Assembly: GCA_030761205.1 (NCBI GenBank)
Contig: JAULJL010000046.1
Location: 10,495,590 to 10,559,589, forward strand
DNA length: 64,000 nt
Reading direction: 5' to 3'
DNA from: Fremontodendron californicum
Taxonomy: Eukaryota > Streptophyta > Magnoliopsida > Malvales > Malvaceae
The notes under the pieces were generated by a model. The model was not told the origin of the DNA. It did not search any database and was given only the letters and a program-made list of their open reading frames with translations. Below, piece after piece: positions 11,169 to 21,644 of this stretch (position 1 is its first letter; every line of letters starts with the position of its first letter). The position numbers and the translations under genes are program-made.

Positions 11169-12385
11169 TATGTTTACCTCTTCATATTTATCTACAAACG
11201 TCCAGTGGTTTTGATGGAGGGATTTAAATAGCGGCCGCAACATTATATTATATTTATTATTTTGTAGTTTTAGTTTCTTCAGCCGTCAATATTGACGATC
11301 TATATTTGTCATAATTGATTTAGATAACCGCAATCAAAATAAACGCAATGTTGACGTCAATTTAAATCCTTAGACTTCAACTTGTAAACAGCCATCAAAA
11401 TTGAACCATGAAGTCAGATTCAGAGTCGTCTTAGCTCTCTTGCGTATTGGTTTACTTCACAGTCACTGCCTCTGCCAATTTTTCAAAGTCTTTTGTTGCA
11501 TGATTTAAACAACGATCGTAATGGTCATTATTCTGCGGTTTGAATGATTAACTATCCGTAACCATTATTCTGCGGTTTGAATGATTAACTATCCGTAACG
11601 ATAAAATTTACGATAATAAATTACAATTTATAAATAATTTTTTTATTTTTATAAATGAAATAAATGTCATAAATTATTTTAAAATTTATTTAAAAAGAAT
11701 TTTTATGATTATCATTTAATTATTATGTTTTTAATAAATTGTATAAACTAAAAAAAAAATTATAACCACGAAGACCGCAATAATAATAATAATAATTTGC
11801 ATTGCAATTACGATAAACACAATATAATTAAAAATACGTCTGCAACTTTAATTTAAATCCCCATGATAAAGTGTTTGTGATTGAGGTCAAACAAAATCAG
11901 TCACATTTGAATGTCAGTTTCTGCAATTTCTTCAATCAGATTCGTAAAACAATGGTTAGGTGCTCAATCTATGTCACAAGTCGTTCCAAAACTTTGACTT
12001 CTACGAGTATTAAGGGGACGATGGATGGGTACTTATTTTGGCTGATCACAATTCACACGGCTTTGAGAGTATGACTAAATTAAATAATGGAAAACATTAT
12101 TGCTTCCTATGGCAAGACTTTTGACTTATGAAACATTGATATTTTTGTCAAGGAAATGTTTAAGTGTCGAATATGTATCCGATACGGACACAATTTTGAT
12201 ACGACAAAATATGTTTGGACACATCAAAAATATAAAAATAAAATCGAATACGATTAAAATATAATCAAGATACGGTTTGATATGGCTGGACAAGGTTGAA
12301 CACGCTATGATTTTTTTCTTAATATGGAATCAACAATGAGTTTCTAATGAATTTTTTAAGGTTTTAGTTTTTTAATTAAAAATTA
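11169..12385. other. Intergenic DNA between PHT1 and the CACTA element
   Basis: No intact gene is seen. A possible MITE with ends like GGGATTTAAAT (about 11219) and ATTTAAATCCC (about 11862) encloses AT-rich DNA and a perfect 37-bp tandem duplication at 11526-11599. At 12058-12105 is one member of an imperfect direct repeat whose partner is at 17077-17124, beyond the CACTA element. Confidence 0.4.
11526..11599. repeat. Perfect tandem duplication of 37 bp
   Basis: Two adjacent identical 37-bp units (11526-11562 and 11563-11599), each starting cattattctgcgg and ending ctatccgtaac. The lack of differences implies a recent duplication. Confidence 0.9.
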
Positions 12386-12910
12386 CACTACAAATAAATT
12401 GCCATATACTGACGCTTACCTATACTGACGGTCGTAATCCGTCGGTATAAAGGATCTATTGCGACGGATTTTTATTACTGTTAGAATATGCTTAACATAT
12501 ACCAACTTTGTTTTCCGTCGCTATAGATACATCGTATACTGACGGTTTTTTATTTTCCGTCGGTATAGGTCTGCTTTTTACTGACGGTTCTCTTTATTCC
12601 GTCAGTATATTTGCAAAAGAACCTGCTTTTTTTTTTTTTTCAATTGGCGGGGAATTTGACTTTTAATTAAATAAGCTTATACCAACGGATCATTAATTTT
12701 TGACCGTCGGTATAGGCATAGATTATATTAAGGGTTTGTTTTAGTTTTCCTTTCATTCTCTCTTTTCTCTCCCGCTTCTTTGTAAGCAAAATTTTCTGTC
12801 ATTTCCTTCCTTCCATTCTTTCTACTCTCTTTTCTGACCGTCGGTATATTTCTGTCATTTTCTTCTTATTTAGAATCTTTACCTTTCATCCATTGGTCAT
12901 AGTGTTGAAT

Positions 12911-13010
12911 CTTTACCTTTCATCCGATTTCTAGTAATAGAAATCGGATGAAAGGTAAAGCGTAAGAGTTTATATCATTTGGGTTTAATTTTGATATAAA
13001 CCCTTACGCT
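12911..13010. repeat. Two back-to-back hairpins inside the CACTA element
   Basis: Arms 12911-12933 and 12938-12960 are perfectly complementary over 23 bp with a 4-base loop. Immediately adjacent, arms 12959-12977 and 12992-13010 are complementary over 19 bp with one mismatch. The left arm of the first hairpin is preceded by a direct copy of gaatctttacctttcatcc at about 12868-12886. They lie between the 5' subterminal repeats and the first captured gene fragment. Confidence 0.9.
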
Positions 13011-13286
13011 ATTCTATCATTTGTTTATACAGAAATTTCTTATTTTGTTTAAATTCACCATGCTTATTTTGTTTATACAGAGTTGTGATAAATTTTTGAG
13101 AAATTGTTTATACCATGCTTATTTTTTTATACAGAGTTTTGAGAAATTGCTTATCATTTGAATTTTCTGTCATTTTCTTACGCTTTCACCATGCTTATTT
13201 TGTTTTTTTTTGTTTTCCAATCAGAAATTAGAGATTTTTCTTCAAATCATGGAGATCAATATGGAGATTAACACAGAGTTCTGAGA

Positions 13287-13610
13287 AAGCCTGTCGACTT
13301 TCTCAAAGATTTGCCCCCTCTGCCCACATTTACTTTTCAGGTTTTTTTCCCCCAATTTGGGCTTTCCTTTGGAATATTTGAGGTTTTTTCTTTATTCAAA
13401 TATACGAATGTCGTGTTTGGATCACAAAATCACCCAATGATTGGCAAAGAGTATGAGCGCGTTAGAGAGGGGAGGCCACCCGTTACCCTTGATTTTTCTT
13501 CACGGTATCAAGTTGAAACACAGCCCATGAATAAGAGGAACGATGAAACTGCTTGGAAACGGGCACTTCAAAGAGCTCAGCGCTCATTATAACATCAAGT
13601 AGTTAGGGCA
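13287..13610 (+). pseudogene. Captured fragment of the splicing factor SPF27/MOS4 (BCAS2) gene
   Basis: A frame from 13287 reads KPVDFLKDLPPLPTFTFQ up to a GT at 13341. After an intron-like stretch it resumes as NHPMIGKEYERVREGRPP, then VTLDFSSRYQVE and NKRNDETAWKRALQRAQRSL, a stop, then HQVVRA. This is the N-terminal half of the BCAS2/SPF27 family (MOS4 in Arabidopsis), a core subunit of the Prp19/NineTeen splicing complex. The stop replaces the Gln of the family's SLQHQ (CAA to TAA). The intron acceptor no longer ends in AG. The start and the C-terminal half are missing, so it cannot encode a working protein. Identification rests on remembered family conservation. Confidence 0.85.
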
Positions 13611-13981
13611 ATTTGTTCTTTTAGTTGTTTGAATTAGCAAGAAATAGTAGATTATGATTTCTAAGAAATTATATTTCTTGCTTTCATGCTATTGTTAATT
13701 CATGCTTCTGTGAATTGTTAAGAAATAAATTACAGGAATTTTATGTTTATTTTTTTCTCACTCCTTATTTCTTTTATTTTACAAAGAGAGAGAGAGATTG
13801 AAAGGCATGTGATATATAAGAAAAGATTAGAAATTTTATTCTTAATTTTCGATATGCCGCTGTAGTCCCTTTTCTCTTCTTCTTTCCATTTATCTCTTTC
13901 TTTTCTGTTCTTTATTCTCTTCTCACGCTGTTTGATCAATATATTCATGAGTTTGATCTGTACTGATGGTTTTTCTTGCAG

Positions 13982-15307
13982 AGGATAACACTAGCATAGC
14001 AACTGATGGTTTGACTGGCACTTTTCATGTGAGCATATTGAAATTTTGCCTCCTTTTCAGAGGTGGTTCTTGTCTTTAAATTTTTTGAAATATCAATATA
14101 TCATTGAAATTGGACTCATTATATTGCTAGAAATTTTATCTCTCAAAATAGAATATTGTTTCACTTGCTCATATGGCTTTCTCTCTTTTCAGGTGGTATA
14201 AAGGACTACAAAATTCTCATGGACCAGTTTCATTTTGCATCTACTGCTTTTCTAGAACTTGAAAAAGGGTCCGTTATTAAGTTTTTCTTAATCTTCCTTG
14301 TTTATGCCAACATTTCAATGTTTTGTTGATACATTTTTTTTAGTATGTGTTCAATTAATTTACTTTATGTCTTTATCTCCTAATCAGGCTATCTTAAATA
14401 CTTGGTTCAAGTTGTTTTTGCTTATTGATTTTGGCAAATAATCAATTGTTCTCAATTGATTCTGCAGTTATCAGGAGGCAATTCAGGACATTACGAAAAG
14501 AACGGGTGCAGGGATGGTAAAATTTATTTGCAAGGAGGTTTGTCATGCATGTATTATTTATTTTTACCTGCCTTAGAACACTGATTTTCCTGTTGAGGGG
14601 TGAGAAGGAAAAGACAGGGTTTTGTTTTCCCTTAAACAAGAAATATTTGAAAACTGGAATAAATCTTACAGAAGGCTTTACCCATGGATATTTTCATATT
14701 ATTTGCTATATCTGTCATGAGTTACTGGAAACTGACCTTTAACCTGGATGTATGAATGAGAAAAAAGTTTTTGAGCTTTAGATATTTGATTATTCGTAAA
14801 TGAAATGTTCATTTATGAAGTATCAAACACTGGTTGATCTCTTCTAGATTATATCTTACCATATTAAGAACTTGATCTCTCAAGCTTAGCCACTAAATTT
14901 GCACAATATGTTATGCATGAATACAACTTTTAAATGTATTCATATTATTTTATATGTGATGCCAGAAACTTGTTTTTTTTATTGTCACTATGTAGCAGGA
15001 CTTGAAGGATTAGCTCTGCCCAAACTTTTCCATGCCTATGGGTCAGAAGATTTGGCTCCAGATACTCTCTCCAATTAATGGGTTTATTTCTTCAGGTATT
15101 GTTTTGATATATAAATGAACAAATATTTTTCATGCCTGGATTTTGACATTTGTTTAAAGATTTGATTCTAAAACCATGTTTTTGGATCTAACAAAATGAC
15201 AGAAAACAAATATTATCCGAGATTATCTAGAGGATATTAATGAGATACCAAAGTCGCATATGTTTTGGCCTCGCCAGATTTGGAGTAGATATGTCAACAA
15301 ACTTGAG
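13982..15307 (+). pseudogene. Captured multi-exon fragment of a squalene synthase gene
   Basis: Five exon remnants survive with introns: 13982-14028 (EDNTSIATD-like), 14193-14268 (DYKILMDQFHFASTAFLELE), 14468-14537 (YQEAIQDITKRTGAGMVKF), about 14995-15095 (LPKLFHAYGSEDLAPDTLSN) and 15203-15307 (IIRDYLEDINEIPKSHMFWP, then QIWSRYVNKLE). These match successive central exons of plant squalene synthase, the ER enzyme joining two farnesyl diphosphates at the entry to sterol synthesis. The first remnant is internally deleted, and the fourth has lost its 5' half and carries a stop and frameshift after DTLSN. The DYLED aspartate motif remains, but both gene ends are absent. The preserved introns show a DNA-level capture rather than retroposition. 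Confidence 0.93.
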
Positions 15308-15631
15308 GTATGCCTCTGCTACATCTTCTAACTCAATTTCTGTCCTAACTTCCATTTAAAGTTGCAACCAAATTTCATTCAAGTTTGAATAACTTTTCAA
15401 TGCGTATGAATTTGGTTTTTGGAATATCTTTCAAATATGTGTTTCTTAAATTATATTTTCACCTATTCAGAACTTTTTTCTTAAACTCTGTAGAAATTAA
15501 ATTTTAATAATAATGTTATATGACTCCAAAAATCATGCCAGTATTGATATACTTGGTTTTGTAGATAGCAAAATGATTATTTTATCGACTGTAAAATTAG
15601 AATTTAATATGGCTGTAATTTTTATTTACAG

Positions 15632-15917
15632 GTGCAAGAGTCAACCTTTACAAAGCTGTGTAACACAAAGTCGATGTTGGTCGTAAATGAGAGTTATCTA
15701 GCGCCAGAGATTCGGGTTCACAAGGGAGACACTGTGTATGTTAATGTCCACAATCAAGGAACTTATGGCTTTACCATTCACTGGTAATTACTAGCTCTAT
15801 CTTTCAATTGTTGCTTTATCAGCCAATATTAATTCACTGAACCTAAAGGGTTTTTTAAAAATTTACCTCCGTAGGCACGGTGTGAAAGAACCAAGAAATC
15901 CACGTCCAATAATAAGG
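15632..15917 (+). pseudogene. Captured laccase gene fragment (exon 2 and start of exon 3)
   Basis: The exon at 15632-15783 is 152 bp, the usual size of laccase exon 2. It reads VQESTFTKLCNTKSMLVVN, then PEIRVHKGDTVYVNVHNQGT and FTIHW. After an intron, 15875-15917 continues HGVKEPRNPRP, so the copper-ligand motif HWHG spans the junction. Plant laccases are secreted multicopper oxidases that polymerise monolignols. The wording of the VHNQG and HGVK segments resembles the LAC7/LAC14 type. The homology stops after exon 3 begins, so this is a captured fragment with no start and no further copper sites. Confidence 0.9.
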
Positions 15918-16879
15918 TTTTCAACTTCTAGTCATCAAGTTAATGAAAATGAATATGGTAAATTACTTTATTATTTCATTCTTTTATATTGATTTCACTA
16001 CTTAATTGCTTTTAATTGTATAATATTTGTCAATTTTATACAGATGCTGCTCCATAGGAATATTCATTAGATTTGGATTTCTTATTTCACTTTATGTATT
16101 TGGATTACTTATTAACATTGTGTTTGGACTGCTAATTTTTAATTTTAAGACTGTATTACAACTTTAGTTTGCGACTTCTATTTAGTTTGTGAAAGTTATA
16201 TAATTAAGATAATTTATTTGTAATTTTTTTATTTTTAATATTAGTAAATATTTTGTACTTTCTTATGATGCATTTTCTTTATATGAAATATGATGGATTA
16301 AATTATAAATAAATCAATATTAATAATTGAAAATATGATAAAATTTTATTTTTACCGACGCTTTGACCTCTATACTGACAGTTTTTTTATTAACAAAAAT
16401 GTATAATATACTGACAGAGTAAATCGTTGGTAAAATTACGATAAATCCGTCGTTATAGGTTAATCAATATTTTACAGTTACATCTATACCGACGGATGCG
16501 AAGAAAAAAAATCCGTCAGTATAGGTATACCAACGGACAAAACGACCGTCGGTATATGTATATCGACAGTATCTATACCGACGGAGGACAGAGTCGTCGG
16601 TATAGGTCAAAAAAAGAACTAACCCAACATAGGCTATACCGACGGTAGTAATATTAGTGACGCCTAAGACCGTCGGTATAGGTTATACATCCTATTCCGA
16701 CGGTCGTTTTTTCCGTCGGTATAGGTCTATACCGACGAGGGTTTTACCGTCGCTTAAATTTTTGTCGGAATAGCCATTTTGAACGTTGGTATAGGATTTT
16801 AGGACTTTTAGCGACGGATTGTTGGGTTTTACTAACGCTTTTTGGACTGTCACTATATGGCAATTTGTTTGTAGTGTTA

Positions 16880-17630
16880 ATTTTAAAAAATTATTTGCAT
16901 ATTAATATTTAATTAAAATAATAATAATTTTACATTTTTATTGTATATCATTATATAAAAAATATTTTTTATTATCGTGTCTTGTGGTACCCGTGTTTTA
17001 ATTTTTTTAAAATTCTCGTATTTTTGAGTCCATATTATATCGTATTTGTATTATATATCAGTGTCAGTATTTCGTAGCTTTTGAGAGTATGGCTCAATTA
17101 ACTATGGAAGACATTATTGTATTGATTCCTTTGTTTCAAAGTCTTGTTTGATAGCTCTATCTGTTGCTTGACTTTGGTTACATGTTTAAATGTTCAAACA
17201 AATTTGAAAGATGCTGCTAGACTTTAACACCATGCTTGCTTGATTCTTGGTGCTCGTAGCTTTGGTTGCTTTGACAATTTGTTCAACACTTGACCTTAGA
17301 GCCAAGGCAATTTCCTTTTCGAAAAAGGATTTAGGGTCTATATGCACGGTGGTCGGTCCCGTTTCGGTACCCGTGGTATCGGTCGATACGTTTCAGTTTT
17401 TAACTAAATCGGTATATGCAGCTTTTAGTTCTGTTTCGGTTTTGGTATCGGCCTGTATCAGTCTATACCGGTCAATACCGGTCAGTACCGGTCCGTACCG
17501 GTTGGTACAAGATTTTGATTTTTTTAATTTTTTTTAAAAAAATTCACTTATTTGATTTTTTAAATCAGTTTCAATATTTTTTGTGTCATGATCATTTTTA
17601 TTTTTTTCATAATTACATTTAAAAATAAAA
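16880..17630. other. Repeat DNA right of the CACTA element
   Basis: The direct-repeat partner of 12058-12105 lies at 17077-17124. From 17340 the sequence becomes rich in CGGT words, and at 17465-17508 there are four 10-bp units of the form rTACCGGTcn. I recognise no gene. Confidence 0.5.
17465..17508. repeat. 10-bp tandem repeat of rTACCGGTCN
   Basis: Four adjacent decamers (ataccggtca, ataccggtca, gtaccggtcc, gtaccggttg) plus a partial fifth. Each carries the palindrome ACCGGT. Confidence 0.85.
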
Positions 17631-17632
17631 TA

Positions 17633-18958
17633 TGTTCATTAAAAAAAAAAACAAAAGAAAAAAAGAAGGGAAAAAAAAAGAAAGGGAAAAAGATAAAGAA
17701 AGTTTTGTACGTTCGTGTTGTATTCGTATTATTTTTTATGTTAGTGTTTTTTTTTTGTTCAAAGTATTATATTATTATATAAATTTTTATATATTAATAA
17801 TTAATTTTATATAAATTTTTACACGTTCGTATATTTATGTTGTATTCATGTTATTTTTGTGTCGTATCGTATTTTAATTTTTTTGTGTGTTCGTGTCGTG
17901 TTTCAATTCATCCAAATATTTTGCATAATTTGTTATGGTGATCAAATTAAGAAAAAATTTTGTGTGTCCGTGTCGTGTCTCAAAATTCATCCCATATTTT
18001 ATATAATTTGTTATAATGATTCAATTTTGTGTATTCGTGTTATTTTATTGTGTTAAAAATATTATAAATTTATAAAAAAAAATTTACACGTTAATAATTC
18101 ATTTTATGTCGATTTTGACACGTTCGTGTATTTGTGTCGTGTTCATGTTATTTTTCGTGTCGTGTTTTAATTACCTTTTTCATGTTGTGTTCGAGTTGTA
18201 TAATCATGTTGTGTCCGAAATTGCCGAGTCTAATTGACATTATTCAAATAACTCACAAATTTATGTCACGCGTCATCATGTTCGTGTTATTTTTCCTGTT
18301 ATAATCGTATTCAAGGTATTATATATTTATATAAAATTTGACACGTTAATAATTTGTTTTACGTAGATTTGGACATAATCGTGTATTTGTGTCGTATTCA
18401 TGTTATTTTTCGTGTCATGTCGTGTTTTAATTATTTTTCTCATGTTATGTTCGTATCGTATAATTATGTTATATCTGAAATTACCAGATGTAATTAATCA
18501 TATTCAAATAACTCATAATTTTATACCATATGTTGTATAAGAATAAGAATTATTATCTTTACTACTCTTACTTTTTTATCTTTCAAATTTATTACAAAAT
18601 ACTAATACTAATACAAAATATTAATTTATTAAAAATTATTATCAAAATATCTTTTTATTAACACGTTCATAGATTTGTATCATGTTCATTTTATTTTTCG
18701 TGTTGTGTTTTGTTTTAATTATTTTATCCAAAATTACTGGATATTTTGTATCTTATAATTATGTTTTATCCAAAATTACTGGATCTAATTGACCATTCAA
18801 ATAACTCTTAATTTTATATCAGGTGTCGTATAGTGATAGAAGTTATTATTTTTCTAAATTATCTTCACTTCTCTTTTTTTTTTATCTTTTAAATTTATTA
18901 TAAAATATCAATTCAAATTTGATAACATATCCGCAACGAAGCGTGGGCATTTTTCTAA
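17633..18958 (+). mobile_element. 5'-truncated Helitron copy
   Basis: From about 17633 to 18958 the sequence closely parallels the complete Helitron at 19022-20432, block by block (poly-A/G start, gttttgtacgtt, then repeated tcgtgtt-rich modules). Its 3' end is a decayed hairpin (ccgcaacgaagcgtggg) followed by catttttCTAA and a host T, matching the CTRR end rule. The 5' TC terminus is absent, so the copy is truncated. Confidence 0.7.
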
Positions 18959-19021
18959 TATAATTAATTTTCATCGTCTCTTCAATTAGAGATTGGAGGA
19001 GCTAGAGTTCATTTTCTCCGA

Positions 19022-20432
19022 TCTATACCATCTATTAAAAGGAATCCTCAATTATTGTTTGTAATTGGGGCAATTCCTTCAAATTGGCTTGCCACGGCAA
19101 GTCAATTTTTTTTTTTAAGAAAAAAAAATAAAAAAAAAGAAAGGGAAAAAAGAGAAGTTTTGTACGTTTGTGTTGTAATCGTATTATTTTTTATATTCGT
19201 ATTTTTTGTGTGTTTAAAGTATTATATTATTATATAAATTTTTATATATTAATAATTTATTTTATATAAATTTTTACACTTTTGTATATTTATGTTGTAT
19301 TCATGTTATTTTTGTGTCGGATCATTTTTTTTTATGTGTTCGTGTCATGTTTCAATTAATTCAAATATTTTGCATAATTTGTCATGGTGATCCAATTAAG
19401 AGAAAATTTTGTGTGTTCGTGTCTCATTTCATCCTATATTTTATATAATTTGTTATAATGATTCAATTTTGTGTGTTTGTGTTATTTTATTTTGTGTTTA
19501 AAATATTATAAATTTATATAAATTTTTACATGTTAATAATTTGTTTAATTCGATTTTGACACGTTCGTGTATTTGTGTCGTGTTCATGTTATTTTTCTTG
19601 TCGTGTTTATTTACTTCTTTCATGTTGTGTTCGAGTAGTATAATCATGTTGTGTCCGAAATTGCCGAGTCTAATTGACATTATTCAAATAACTCACAAAT
19701 TTGTGTCGCGCGTCATCATGTTCGTGTTATTTTTTCTGTTATAATTGTATTCAAAGTATTATATATTTATATAAAATTTGACACGTTAATAATTTGTTTT
19801 ATGTAGATTTGGACACGTTTGTGTATTTGTGTCGTATTCATGTTATTTTTTGTGTCATGTCGTGTTTTAATTATTTTTTTCATGTTATGTTCGTATCGTA
19901 TAATTATGTTGTATCTGAAATTACCGGATGTAATTGATCATATTCAAATAACTCTCAATTTTATACCATATGTTGTATAAGAAGAAGAATTATTATTTTT
20001 CTAAATTATTATATTTACTACTTTTACTTTTTTATCTTTCAAATTTATTACAAAATATTAATTAAAAATATTAATATTACAAAATATTAATACAAAATAT
20101 TAGTTTATTACAAATTATTATCAAAATATCTTTTTATTAACACGTTCATATATTTGTATCATATTCATTTTATTTTTCGTGTTGTGTCGTGTTTTAATTA
20201 TTTTATCATGTTATATTTGTATTGTATAATTATGTTTTATCCAAAATTACAAGATCTAATTGACCATATCAAATAACTCTTAATTTTATATCAGGTGTCG
20301 TATAATGATAGAAGTTATTATTTTTCTAATTTATCTTCACTTTTTTTTTGCTTTTTTATCTTTCAAATTTATTATAAAATATCAATTCAAATTCGATAAC
20401 ATACCCGCAGCGAGGCGCGGGCATTTTTCTAG
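19022..20432 (+). mobile_element. Non-autonomous Helitron, complete ends
   Basis: The element starts TCTATACCATCTATTAAAAG after a host A at 19021. It ends in the hairpin CCCGC-agcgaggc-GCGGG (20404-20421), then catttttCTAG and a host T at 20433. TC at the 5' end, a 3' hairpin about 8 bases before CTRR, and insertion between A and T are the Helitron hallmarks. It is 1411 bp and encodes no Rep/helicase. The interior consists of AT-rich modules repeating every few hundred bases with tcgtgttcatgttattttt words. Confidence 0.85.
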
Positions 20433-21640
20433 TGGAAAAAAATTACCCCTTTACTCTTTTTTTTCAACAATTTTTTTGTTTTATTCATTTATTTTTTTAA
20501 AAAGTTTTTAAGTTATTTATTTCTTAACTCTCTCATTTTTATTTTGTTAGTTTATTTTTTATTTTTTATTTAAAAGTTTTCAAACTATTTATTTATTTAA
20601 TATGATAAATAAATTTATATAGTTATATAAAAATTTGTTAATTAATTAAAATATTTAAATAAATATATAAAATAATATGCATCAAAATTTTAAATGTTAA
20701 ACTTCATTAAAATACATATAAAAATACTTTATTAATACACTTTTTAGATTAATGTCCTTAATTTATTAATTGCACCCGATGTAATTAATTTTAACAGTTC
20801 GAAGGCTGGTTCGATATTTGAGAGAGTTTTGACAAAAATATTATGTCTGAAATATGGGCTTGAGTAAAAAAAAAAACGAGACCCATTTAGAAAACGGACG
20901 AGCCTTAGATCTAACAATTAAGGTCCGAGCCCAGTCCGACTTAGTCCGTTTTTATTTATATAATATATTATTTTTTACATTTATATATATTATGTAATTT
21001 ATATCATATAAAGAATAAATAAATATAATATTATAACGTAAATATTTAAAAATATGTTAAGTTATCTATGTTTAGAACTTAATAAAAAAACAAAATTAAA
21101 TTATTAAAAATTAAATAAAAAATAATATATTTGTTTAAATTTTTTTAGAAAAAATAATATGGATGAGTCTAAATGGGTTTGACTATCCATTTACAAATAT
21201 GAACGGATTTGGATAGAATTTGAGGCCCGACCATGCTTTAAACCGAATTGGGACAAATATAAATGATGTATTTGATATCATGTTTAGACTCAATCCGAAT
21301 CTGACTCGACCCAGACTCGACCTATGAACACTAATTCTACTTAGTATCTATCACCTAAAAGTCGAGCAAATTCATGACATAAAATAAAATGACTGAGATT
21401 CCAAAAGTAAAAGAATTGGTAAGGAAAATGATGTGGAAATTAAGGGGGAAAAGATTCAATTACATCAAGTTGGAAAAGAGGATTCAAAGAAAAAGAAATC
21501 AACAAATTCAACTGATCTCTAGTCGGTTTCATCAATAATTGTAGCTAAAAGGTGGCTAAACTGTTGCAAAAAGTCATCCAAAACCTTGAGAGTTGAGATA
21601 TTCAGTAATCATATGATGAACATGGGTTTCAAAAACTTTT
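20433..21640. other. Intergenic AT-rich DNA with a dispersed repeat
   Basis: About 20850-21345 is a dispersed repeat (gagcccagtccgactt... gactcgacctatgaacact). A copy in opposite orientation occurs at about 35826-36290. No gene is visible. Confidence 0.5.
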
Positions 21641-21644
21641 GGAC

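Larger units (their letters stand above)
12386..16876 (+). mobile_element. CACTA transposon carrying host gene fragments (Pack-CACTA)
   Basis: The element is 4491 bp long. It begins CACTACAAATAAATTGCC and ends GGCAATTTGTTTGTAGTG, giving terminal inverted repeats of about 28 bp with three mismatches. The host trinucleotide TTA is duplicated exactly (12383-12385 and 16877-16879), as expected for the CACTA (En/Spm) superfamily. Both subterminal regions (about 12410-12850 and 16360-16850) contain many direct and inverted copies of the word CCGTCGGTATA, the usual transposase-binding arrangement. I saw no TNP2-type transposase. The interior holds fragments of three plant genes (13287-13610, 13982-15307, 15632-15917), all on the + strand and most with recognisable introns. 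It is therefore a non-autonomous gene-capturing element. Confidence 0.93.

Noticed and set aside
11232..11239. NotI site GCGGCCGC as a sign of vector sequence
   Set aside because: The surrounding sequence is plant repeat DNA with no vector-like stretch; a lone 8-bp site is not evidence of an artefact.
13311..13592. 93-codon open frame as an intact small gene
   Set aside because: It reads through a former intron of the captured SPF27 fragment; the true homology is split and lacks the gene start and end.
17247..20511. Several open frames of 60-96 codons
   Set aside because: They lie in AT-rich Helitron repeat DNA with strongly biased composition (Phe, Ile, Lys runs) and no recognisable domain.
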